Shown piece after piece: positions 12,432-24,400 of a DNA stretch of 64,000 nt (the first letter of the stretch is position 1; every line of letters begins with the position of its first letter). Both the position numbers and the translations under genes were made by a program. The stretch is from contig CM076847.1 in assembly GCA_039519185.1 (NCBI GenBank), positions 73,419,247 through 73,483,246 of the forward strand, in the 5' to 3' direction. Source of the DNA: Astragalus membranaceus. Lineage: Eukaryota > Streptophyta > Magnoliopsida > Fabales > Fabaceae. The notes under the pieces were generated by a model. That model was given only the letters and a program-made list of their open reading frames with translations. It was not told the origin of the DNA and did not search any database.

Positions 12432-15400
12432 CCTCCCAACTCTCTCCCTCCCCCCCCTCTCTATCTCTCTCCCCCCTCCCAGCTCTCTCTCTCCCTCTCA
12501 TCTCTCTCTCTCTCTCTCCCCCTTCCCTCCCTCCCTCCCAACTCTCTCTCTCTCTCTCACACACGTCATTTCTAACCCTATCTCATCTAGTCTTACCACA
12601 CATCCAACGCAACATCCTCATCTCTACTCTCTCTCTCTCTCTCACTCCCTCTCTCACTCTCTCTCTCTCTTTGATGTGTCATTTCTAACCCTATCTCATC
12701 TAGTCTTACTACACATCCAACGCAACATCCTCATCTCTACTACGCTTAATTTATTTTCATGTTGGGTTTTGACAGCCCAACACTCTGTCCCAAACAACAT
12801 CACCGGTTTTACCGATGTCCGATAAAATTTTCCCTTCAACCTGAGCGGTACTTTCGTATCACATAAAACAAATGAGGCCCTCCTCCATTTTAACCACCCA
12901 GCTTGAATTTGATGGTTTACATCTCTGTCTATTTCTCCGTCGTTTTGTACTATCGACCCAAGATATTTAAACCGTATAATTTGCGGTATGATATGGTTTC
13001 CAACTTTCACCTCTAAGCTAGAAACACTTTGCCTTTAGCTAAAATTACATTCCATATACTATGTCTTGCATCTGCTCAGGCGGAAGCCATAATCTTCTAA
13101 GGCTCGTCTCCACGGCTCCAACATTTCATTTAATTCGTCCCTCGACTCTCCAAGCAAGACTATATATCATCTGCAAAAAGCATACATCTCAGTGCTAGCT
13201 CTTGGATGTGTTCTGTAAGTACATCAAAAACTAATGTAAATATATAAGGGCTTAGGGTTGAACCTTGGTGCAATCCCATTGTTATGGGAAAATCGTCGGT
13301 GTCTCCACCTTGTGTCCTCACACTAGTCGAGACCCCCTCATACATATCCTTGTTAGCTCGAATATAGGCAATTCTAACCGCTTTCTTCTCTAGGGCTTTC
13401 CACAAAGTCTCTCTAGGCACTCTATTATACGCCTTCTCCAAATCAACGAAAACTAATTGCATGTCTTTTTAATCCATCTGATACCACTCCATCACACGTC
13501 TTAGTAAGTAGATTGCTTCCATGGTCAACCTCTCAGGCATAAAACCAAATTGGTTATTAGTAACTTGAGTCTCTTTTCTTAGTCTTGGTTCAATCACTCT
13601 TTCCATAACTTCATGGTATGACTCATATGTTTAATCCGCCTGTAATTTGCACAATTTTGTATATCCCCCTTGTTCTTATAGATCAGAATTAAAGTGTTTT
13701 TTTGACCTCATAATTTCATTTAAAAGTTAGGTGAGCCACCCAATGCCTCTATCTCCAAGACATTTCCATACTTCAAACTAAAGAAAAACATATCAATGAA
13801 TAAAAATAAATAATAACAATTAATAACAGCCTGCAGTTAGAATACACAGCTTGCACACTTTTCCATACCTTAACAACCTCAAGAAACCCCGTGCAGGTAT
13901 CTACAAAATTAACCTGTGATGAAATAGAAAATGTGAATATATATATATATATATAGTCAATAAAAGGATGGGGGTAGTTTATTATTATAGACCCAAAGCC
14001 AAGACTGTTTATGATAATGATTCTGTCGAGATGTGCACCAATTCATTTTGAATTTATTAGGATTGATTTTGTCCAGATTTATTCCCTTAATTGAGGAATT
14101 ATCTTTGTACAGTTTCTATTATAAATAACATCAGGTTGAGAGCTAACCTCTCAAGTCCTTCGGTACCAAAACCTATCTGTCACGGTCACATACGTCAGTA
14201 TCCCGTCAACGGTCCAAGACACACGACCCTTTTGTGTCACTATGACCCCACCATCAGACTCATCGTCATCTTATCGGTCGGTCTTAATAATTCTGTCACC
14301 AACACTACCACACGCGCTTCTTATTCCGTCAGCCTTGCCGACGTGTGAAGGCCACACGACACCCTCCATACCTCCGAGGAGGTTGGCGTCGTCCCATCTT
14401 GCTTATCAGCTGTCGTTTTACCCGTTTTGACCTAATTTGGTCAGTGGGTCCCCTGTTTTTAGGCATGTCGCTTTTGTTTTGCAAGGTAATCAAACCGGAC
14501 CAGACATTGAACCGGAAGAATAGGGGGTTCAACCGGATTTAATTAAATATAATATTTAATATTTTTATTACAATAAATGAAGAATAAAAACAAAAAAACA
14601 TAATATTTTTAAGTAATATTCCTTTGGAATACCCATTTTAAGTGGAGTTAGAAATATACAATTTGTATTTAATCCCAATATTAGTATATATGACCGATAA
14701 ATGCTTAAAAAACACATGACTTGTATAACTTTTTCTTATCAATATTAATTATAGCTTATAATGAATTCATCAAAATACAGTTTTATTTACATAAGCCTAA
14801 TATGAAGTCACCCATATAAATTATATATATGAATTCAAGGTTGGGAGAGAGATGAGTTGTAGAAAGAAAGAGTGTGAATGATATATATATATACACATGA
14901 AGTCACCAAAAAAAAGTAAAAAAACATTGCTAACAAAATAAAAATATGAAAACCTGTATGGGTATTATTAATCCCAAATAAATAAATAAATGAAGCAAAG
15001 CACAAAAGTTAAGAATTTGAAGTGCAATTCTGAAACTCTATGAGTCCCACACCGGCCACAAGCTGAGAGAAGAGATTATAAAAGCAAAGAATAGGCAGCG
15101 TGATTTTTAACTTTACAGTCTTTGGTTTTTATGATTAAAAAAATCAAAGTAGAGGCTGAGAATTTACAACCGCTAGAACCGCTTCAGTAACCGGTTTTCC
15201 GATTCTGAAACCGGTTTTGCGCTGCTACATGCGAGTTCTGACCAAGATGAGTTCAGGATCCCTGTCAAAGGAGACCAACAAGTCAGGACCTTCCGGGAAA
15301 AGCCTCGTTCCCTTCATTTTCTCGGGTCATCCCGTTATAACATACGAGAAACTCAACTGGGAGAATTAATTAAATTGGTCATCTGCTATAAACATGAGGT

Positions 15401-18400
15401 TTCTTGTACAAAAGCTCCCGGATCATCTCGCTAAGTCGGAAGACATTAAAAAGGAGTTTCGCGATGAAGGGAGCAAGGAAACTGTCAATTGGTCTCTCTT
15501 CTAAGGAAATCCATTGAGTCTTCCCTCTTGATTCATTATCGCTCCTATACATGTTATGATATTTGGCATAAGGCTAAAAATGTCTATTCTAATATATGCA
15601 ACGTCTTTATGATGTTATTCATAATTTGGCCACCCTTCAGATGTCAGACAACAACATCAAGTCTTATGTTAATCAAGCTCAGACAGTCGTGAACGAGCTC
15701 AAGCTTCTTGTTACAAGTGACGATACAAAGAAGATGATCGAGAAACTGGATAATGTCTGCATGATTAATGTCCTTCATGGACTTCATAAGAATAATGAGC
15801 CAGTTCAAAGCCATATTCTTATTTCGCTTAAGATTCCATCCATAAAGAATTTGATTAATCGCCTCATACGCCTACCAAGTCGAGAAGGAACAAGGGTGAA
15901 TGCACCCCAAACAGGTGATGAATCTTCTGCTTTTGCTTCTAATTTTGCAGGTCGTGGAGGAAGAGGTCACGGTCGTGGGGGTGGCCGAGGAGGTCGTCCA
16001 TAGTGCACTTATTGTAAGAGGTTTGATCATACCGAATATAAGTGTTATTCCCTTATTGGCTTCCCAGAAAAGCCAGTAAATTTAACTCAGTATAATGATA
16101 ATGGAAGAAATCTGAACTGAGGAACACTAAACACAAAGTGATATTTGATGATGAGTCCAAGCCATACCTGCGGTTTAAGGCTTCACAGACTTCCTCGTCA
16201 GCAACAATTGCTCATACTGGTAATTCTATAATTTGTCTCTCGCAGTCCTAGTCTGTTGGCCCTTGGGTTTTGGATTCTAGAGCTTCCGATCATGTTACTG
16301 GCAATCCATCTCTTTTATCGAAAATACTCCAACCTAAAATCCCACATCACAATACCGTTGCAGATGGATCAAAAGCAAAAGCCAGTGGCATTGGTCAAGC
16401 CACTCCTCTTCCATCTTTATCTCTTGAATATGTTCTTTTTGTTCCCAACTGTCCATTTAGTTTAGTTTTCTATTAGTCATTTGACTTGAAGTCTAAATTG
16501 TTATATAACCTTCACTCTCAATACTTTTGTTATACATGACTGGAGTACAATGCAGACGATTGGTACAGACTATGAGTCACATGGACTTTACTACCTTCAG
16601 CCTTCATTTACATTTGCTTCCACTTTTACTACAGAGTCTACAAGTCTTCTTCGTCACCGCTAGGTCATCCAAGTCTCAAAAAGTTAGAGTTATTGTTCCT
16701 CGCTTGTCTCAGTTGCAGTTGTTAGATTGTGAATCATGTCATCTTGGGAAACATGTTCGATCTTCCTTCCCTAGCAGTACTCGGTCACAAGCTCAATCTC
16801 CTTTTGATGTCGTCCATTCTGATGTATGGGGACCAAGTCGAGTCACTTCAGTTGTAGGACGTAGATATTTTGTCATTTTTATAAATGAATTTTCTAGATG
16901 TACGTGGATCTACCTACTTAAGGATATATCAGAACTATTTGGTGTATTTCAAAATTTCTTTAGTGAAATTTAATAACTTCCTGATAGATTTAGAGAGTTC
17001 TAACTAACTCTAATTCAGAAAATTTCATATTCTGTTTTTCATTGATTTAGAAGTGAGTATAAGGCTCTATTTATACAAGAGATGTTGGCCTTTCATATTC
17101 TATTGATTTAAGTGTTGGCCTTTCATATTCTATTGATTTAAGTGTTGGCCTTTCATATCATATGAAATAAGTGCCAACCTTTCATGTTTTATCTATCCAT
17201 TATTCTGCCAACCTTTCATATCCTACTATTAATATTCTACTATCTATTACTCCCCCACAAGATCAAGTGGAGAGCTGAACAAAGCTTGAAACATTGAGCT
17301 TGTAACGTAGACTGCAGAAAGCAGCTTTTGCTAGGAGTTTTGTAAGAATGTCTACAATCTGAGCCTCTGCTGGGACATGGCAAACAATCAGACTTTTGCT
17401 GAGAACCTTCTCCCTTACAAAGAACAAATCCAGCTCCATATGTTTAGTTCTAGAGTGCAAGACAGGATTATGACTCATTGCAACAGTACTCTGGTTATCA
17501 CAGAAGATAACAGGTGTAGAGTGAGGCACTTTCAGCTCATGTAGCAAGGATTGAACCCATAAAAGTTCTGAGGCAGCAAGTGCAAGACTCCTGTATTCTA
17601 CCTCAGCACTAGATTTAGCAACAAGTGTTTGTTTCTTAGACCACCATGATATTAGTTTAGGCCCAAGATATATGCAAGCACCACTTGTAGACCTTCTATC
17701 ATCAATATCACTTGCCCAATCTGCATCACAATAGGCCTGCAGAGAGATGGGAACAGAGGCAGCAGCAGAGCGTAGAACAAGACCAAGATCTAATGACCCC
17801 TTTAGATACCTCAGAATTCTCTTGACAGCAACCCAATGAGTGTCAAGTGGTTGTGACAGATATTGGCAAGCTTTGTTGACAGCATAGCCAATTTCAGGCC
17901 GAGTAATGGTAGCATATTGAAGTGCTCCACCTATAGAGCGATGGAGGAATAGATCAGCCATATAATCAGCACCATGTTTTGAGAGTTTAAGTTTTGCAGG
18001 AAGTGGTGTAGATATTCCTTTGCATTGTTCATGCCAGCTCTAGATAGTATTTCTTTGAGGTACTTTGTTTGAGTAAGAAGGAGACAACCATTAGAAGTAG
18101 CTTTCACCTTAATACCAAGAAAATAATCAAGAGCCTCAAACTGTTTGAGAGCAAATACAGTAGTAAGCCTATTAATAACAGATTGCACAGCAGTAGAAGA
18201 GCCAGTGATGATGATATCATCAACATAGACAAGAGTATATATGCAGCAACCATTGTGAGCATAAACCAATAGTGAGGAATCACATTTGCTAGCAACAAAG
18301 CCAAAACTAATTAGAGTTTTAGTGAGACGTTCATACCAAGCCCTAGGTGCTTGTTTGAGGCCATAAAGAGCCTTATGCAACTTGCATACCAAGGACTTGT

Positions 18401-21400
18401 CACCAATCTCAAATCCTTGTGGTTGAGACATGTACACCTCTTCCTCAAGAAAACCATTCAAGAATGCATTGTTAATGTCTATTTGTTTAATAGACCACTT
18501 GTGAGTTAGAGCAAGAGTTAAGATGATTCTGACAATAATTGGCTTTATTACAGAAGCAAATGTTTCTGAATAATCTGTGTCTTCTCTCTGGTTGAATCCC
18601 TTAGCTACCAATCTAGCTTTGTACTTATTAATGGTACCATCTGAATTCTCTTTGATCCGGAAAACCCACTTGCTGCCCACAGCTTTTCTACCAGCAGGAA
18701 GTGGAACAAGACTCCAAGTACCATTGTGTGTTAGAGCATCATACTCACTTTGAATAGCTTGTTTCCATTTGGGGCAGGACAAAGCTTGATTCACTGAATT
18801 AGGCTCAGCTGTGGTTAAGAGAAGTGTAGGGTGAATACGGGGCTGAACAATGCCATTTTTGGACCTAGTGATCATAGGATGTGTGTTGGTAGGTAGATGT
18901 GGTGGAGGGGCAGCAGGTGACTGTGGTGCATAAGGTATGGAGGGTGCAGGGGAATCTGGATTTATAGTGGAAGAGGTTGTTGAGGGCAGAGATGTAGTAT
19001 ATGGTGAGTTGGGTGGGTTAGGAGGGGGAGAGGTTGTTGTAGGATTGGGGAATGTTGCTGGTTGAGCAGTATTGAAGGGAACAACACCTAAGGGTTGCAA
19101 AGTACAGGTTGTAGCGGGTTGTTTTGTAAGATTAGTAGGGAATAGGTTAGGATAGGGAAAAGCATTCTCATTGAATACAACATCCTTGGAGACAAACAAC
19201 CTTCCTGTGGCATCAAGGCACTTGTAACCCTTGTGGTTTGCTAAATATCCCAAGAAAATACACTCTGCAGAGCGGAATTGAAACTTTTGGTTGTGATAGG
19301 GCCTAAGTAAAGGGAAACAAGAGCAACCAAAGACCTTAAAAAAGCTAAAATCAGGAGGTTTTTGATAAAGGGTAGTATAAGGAATGGAATGGTTTTGGTG
19401 AGGAGATGGAAGCCTATTTATAAGGTAAACTGAGGAATGGAAAGAGTGATCCCAAAAGGATAGAGGTAAGGAGGCTTGCGATAATAGAGAGAGACCCATG
19501 TCAACAATGTGTCTATGTTTTCTCTCTATTACCCCATTTTGATGGTGAGTATGAGGGCAAATTAGACGATGGACCACACCTATAGAAGCAAGATATTGAC
19601 TGAATGGGCAAAATTCTCCCCCCAGTCAGATTGGACAGCTTTTATCTTTCAATTAAATTGGTTTTCAACAAGTTTTTGAAACTGTGTGAAGATAGAAAGA
19701 GCGTCAGATTTGACTTTAAGAAAATAAATTCAGGTGTAACGGCTAAAGGCATCTACAAAGGAGATATAATATTTGTAACCCATGGAGGACACCATAGGTG
19801 CAGGCCCCCATAGATCACAGAATATTAACTGATTAACTCAAGGGGATGAGAGTACACAGTAGTAGAGGGTTGAGAAGGCAATTTGTGATGTTTACTCATA
19901 CAACAAGCAACACAAAAGTCAATCTTATTTTTATTGATAATAGGTTTGTTACACATAGAGAGCACACTATTTAGTACATGAATGTTCGGATGACCTAAAC
20001 GGTTATGCCAAAGAGAACTAGTGGAGGAAATGTGTATAGGAGCAGAAACAGAAACATTGGCTTGAGGTATGACATGAGGAATGATTGACTTGACAAGAGG
20101 AGTTGCTACTGCAGAGGAAGGTCCTGGGATATGGTAGAGTCCATGAGAGGTGCCTTTGCGACAAAGAAGAGTTGCTCCATCATCCTGGGATTTAGCAAAA
20201 CAATGAGAGGGGTGAAATTGGAAAAAGGCATTGTTATCAGTATTGAAACGTTTAATGCTAAATAAATTTTTGGTTAGTTGAGGAACATATAAAATATTTT
20301 TAAAATGGAGGGTACGTTTGGGATCAAAAGGGGAAGGGACAAATTCTGAGCTAATAGAGTGAATCTTCAAACCTTGTCCATTACCAAGGAAGACATGATC
20401 CTGGCCAGAGAGTGTAGTAGCAGTGGCAAGGTTAGGAGGTATACCAGACATATGGTGAGAAGCAGCTATATCACCGGTCAGATTGCTAGCAGTAAATGTT
20501 GGAGCAGCTTGAACAGCAAATGCTTGAGGAACGTTGAAAGAGAGCCTATCGAGGCACCACAGCTAATAGAGTGAATCTTCAAACCTTGTCCATTACCAAG
20601 GAAGACATGATCCTGGCCAGAGAGTGTAGTAGCAGTGGCAAGGTTAGGAGGTATACCAGACATATGGAGAGAAGCAGCTATATCACCGGTCAGATTGCTA
20701 GCAGTAAATGTTGGAGCAGCTTGAACAGCAAATGCTTGAGGAACCATAGGTTGAAAGAGAGCCTGTCGAGGCACCACAGCTTGCTGAGGCCACATAGTAG
20801 CATGAGCAGTAGGTGGTGCTGCAGGAGCAACACCAGGATACTGCCAGACAGTAGCATTAGCAGCAGGAGGAACATAGCCAGGGCGCACATATTGATAAGG
20901 ATTGCCAAAAGTAGGGACCATTGCAGGAGCAGCAAACTGAGGTGTGTATCTGTGATAGCAAACAGAAGCATCGTGGCCAAACCTAGAGCAAACTTGACAT
21001 TGGACATTGCTGCGACCACGTCCACGGCCACCACAACCAAATCTGCCACCTCTACCACCACGAAAATTACCTCAAGATGCAGTGAATTGAGCCTGTGGTA
21101 TAGTATCAGCAGTAACAGCAATGTCATCAGTAGATTTAGGTTGAGATTCAGTCTTAGAAATTGCCTGTGACAGATTCAAGGAAGCAACAGCAGTAGCAAC
21201 ATCAGTTTGCTTGGCAATTCTGCTCTCATGTGCAAGTAATAGTGCCTCAAGTTCCTCAAATTCAAACCACTCGGATTTTGTGGACAAAAGGGTAGTGATA
21301 GATTCATAATCTGCAGGCAAGCCTTGAAGAACAACATCATACTGTTCTTGTAAAGAAATAGAGAGTAATGCATCAGTAATCGTTTTAAGACGCACGAAGA

Positions 21401-24400
21401 ATTCAGTTATTGAACGTTCACCTTTCTTCGTGTTATGCAACTCAGCACGAAGCTGTCGTGCTTGCGCTTTTGTCTTCGCGTGCGAATGTTGATGAATTTT
21501 GTCCCAAAGCTGGAACGTGTAGCGACATCCGATTACCTTGGCGAGAATTGAAGGTGATAATGAGGACTGAAGCCACGCAAGCAGCAACTGATTTTGCAGT
21601 TCCCATTCAACATATGCAGGATTCTCAATTTCAGCAAGACGATCAGCATCAGTCAAGTAACGCGTCGGAACTTCTGGAGAAACGCAAAAACGATGAAGTT
21701 TATGCGCACGCAGAACCGGTTCCACCTGTTGGAGCCAGAGAGGAAGATCATCATCGGTTAACTTCTCTGAAACTTGATATTGAAAAGATTTGAACGGTTT
21801 GAGCGACGGTAGATTCGTAGATGACGACGCCATTGATGAAAGTAGAAGAAAGCTTGGAGACGATTGCGAAATCGAAGAAGAAGACGATCGAACTGAGGCG
21901 ACGACCGAGAAGATCAAACAATGAGCTAAACAGAAACGAAGACGAAGCAGTGATGCGACGACCGGTTGCGATGTCACCGGCGAGACGATCAGGAACGTCG
22001 GCCACAGTGGTGGCGCGATGGAAGTCGTTTCTGGCTTACTGATACCATGATAGATTTAGAGAGTTCTAACTAACTCTAATTCAGAGAATTTCATATTCTG
22101 CTTTTCATTGATTTAGAAGTGAGTACAAGGCTCTATTTATACAAGAGATGTTGGCCTTTCATATTCTATTGATTTAAGTGTTGGCCTTTCATATCATATG
22201 AAATAAGTGCCAACCTTTCATGTTTTATCTATTCATTATTCTGCCAACCTTTCATATCCTACTATTAATATTCTACTTATCTATTACTTCCAATATCTTT
22301 TAGTTCCTCTATGGTTGATAATGGAGTAATACATCAGTCGTCATGTCCCCATACCCCACAGCAAAATGGTATTGTTGAACATAAACATCGTCATATAATT
22401 GAAATCCAAAATAAGGTTCCCCACTCCATCTTGTTTCGTGATGAACCCTTGTTCCGTATCTCTCCTCGAGTTTTTAGATCCAATTGCTTAGTTCATGATC
22501 TTACTCCAAGACTTCATAAATTGTCTGTTCGTGCAGTTAAGTGTGTTTTCCTCAATTATTCTAGAGTTCAGAAAGGATACAGATGTTGTTGTCCCTCCAC
22601 ACATTGCTTCTACATGTCTCCTGATGTCACTTTCTTTGAGGATACACCTTTCTTTGCATCTTCCATTGCGTTCAAGTCTATCTCTGAGGTATTACCTATT
22701 CCTTACCTCATTCCAGCAATTCCACCCATGTCTGACATTGACTAGTCAAATCCATCTCCTCTAATGGAGTTATCTAGTCATCCTCCCTTGCAAACTTATC
22801 AGCATTGTGCGCGTCTCTCTCCTACAAATCCATCTACTATCTTGGTTTCTTCTACTACTTGGGATCCACCTGACTCTCCTGTTGCACTACGTGGAGGTAT
22901 GCGTAATCCTTATCCCATTTATAATTTCCTTAGTTATCATCGCTTATCACCTTCACATTATGCCTTTGTCTCTACCACTTCTTCCATCATTATTCATAAC
23001 TCATTGCAAGAAGCTTCTTCTCATTCAGGTTGGTGACAGTGATGATTGATTGGATGACAGCCTTAGAATCTAATCAGACATGGACACTTGTGCTACCTCC
23101 TACAGGAAAATCTATTTTTGGATGTTGTTGAATTTACACTGTCAGAGTTGGTCTAGACAGAAGAATTGATCGCCTGAAAGCTCGCCAGGAAGCTAAAGGT
23201 TATACGCAAGTTTTTGGTCTTGATTACAGTGACACTTTCTCACCTGCGGCTAAAATGGCTTATGTTCGTCTTTTTCTACCTATGGGTGCCATGCAACATT
23301 GGCCATTGTATCAGTTAGACATAAAGAATGCATTTCTTCATGGGGACTTAGAAGAAGTTTATTTGGAGTAACCACCTAGTTTTAATGCTCGGGGGGAGTG
23401 TCGTGGGTATGTCTATCGACTTCACAAAGCCTTGTATGGTCTCAAACAAACTTCTCGAGCATGTTTTGGGAGATTCTGTAGTGTTGTTCAAAAGTATGGC
23501 ATGATTCAGAGTGAAGTTGACCAATCTGTGTTTTATAAATACTCCTCTCACAATGGTATTTATTTGGTTGTCCATGTTGATGATATAGTAATTTACAGGT
23601 GATGACCATGATGGAATTGCGGGACTCAAACAACATTTAGTCCATCACTTTCAGGTCAAAGATCTAGGAAAGCCGTGATATTTTCTTCGCATTGGGGCAG
23701 CTCATTCTAAGGAAGGAGTTGCTATTTCCCAAAGAAAATGTGCTTTGGATATCTAGATTGCAAGCCAGTTGACACTCTTATGGATCCATACGTCAAACTC
23801 CTTCCAGAACAAGATAAGTCCTTTCCAGATCCAGGAAGGTATATGAGGTTAGTTGCGAAGCTAAACTACTTAACCATGACGAGGCCAGATATTTCTTATG
23901 TTGTTAGTGTGATGAGCCAAATCCTGAAGCCCCCTTGTGATAGTCATTGAGATGTTGTGGTTAGAATCTTGAGGTACATTAAATGAGCTCCTGGAAAAAA
24001 AAATGTTTTCACATACATGGCTAACTCAAATATTGTTTTCACATACATGGCTAACTCAAATATTGTTGCTTACACAGATTTTGATCGGGCTAGATGTCCT
24101 CTGATAGGCAGTCCACATTTGGGTATTGTGTTCTTATTGGTGGAAATTTAATTTCATGGAAAAATAAGAAGCAGAATGTTGTTGCCGAATCTAGTGTTGA
24201 AGCTAGATATCGAGCTATGACACTTACTAATCAAGAGCTCATATGGCTCAAACATTTTCAAGAGTTGCGTTTTTGTAAAATAGGCACTATGAGTCACATT
24301 TGCGATAATCAAGCAGCCTTACATATTGCCTCTAATCCAGTCATTCATGAGCGAACTAAACATATTGAGATTGATTGTCATTTTATGTGTAAGAAGATTG

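Larger units (their letters stand above)
12094..13790 (-). mobile_element. RTE-type LINE, 5' truncated, 3' (TTG)n tail
   Basis: The minus-strand reverse transcriptase has VDLEKAYNRVPRE, MGLHQGSTLSPYIFTLV and CMLFADDI (13160-13462), then FKYLGSIVQNDGEID (about 12696-13010), and a C-terminal ETIKKDLEINELDRNM-type segment near 12300. The 3' end is the typical 'ggataaggcttgg' followed by (TTG)n, seen on the plus strand as (CAA)n at 12095-12113. The 5' remnant VWKCLGDRGIGWLT is near 13790. Frameshifts and a large dinucleotide expansion disrupt it. It was copied into the intron between SEC6-like exons 14 and 15. Confidence 0.8.
16982..22286 (-). mobile_element. Complete Ty1/copia element E3 with TSD CTTCC
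   Basis: Flanked by the direct duplication CTTCC at 16977-16981 and 22287-22291. LTRs are 16982-17249 and 22048-22286. On the element strand they run TAATAG...CTATCA, a non-canonical TA...CA end pair. The primer site is TGGTATCAGTAAGCC (22033-22047) and the polypurine tract CTTGTGGGGGAG (17250-17261). The coding region holds gag, protease, integrase, RT and RNase H with several lesions. LTRs differ by about four substitutions plus one 30-bp repeat unit, so the insertion is older than Athila B. It is nested inside E2. Confidence 0.9.

Noticed and set aside
12234..12825. Ser/Leu-rich and Arg/Glu-rich open frames
   Set aside because: Translations of the CT/GA microsatellite.
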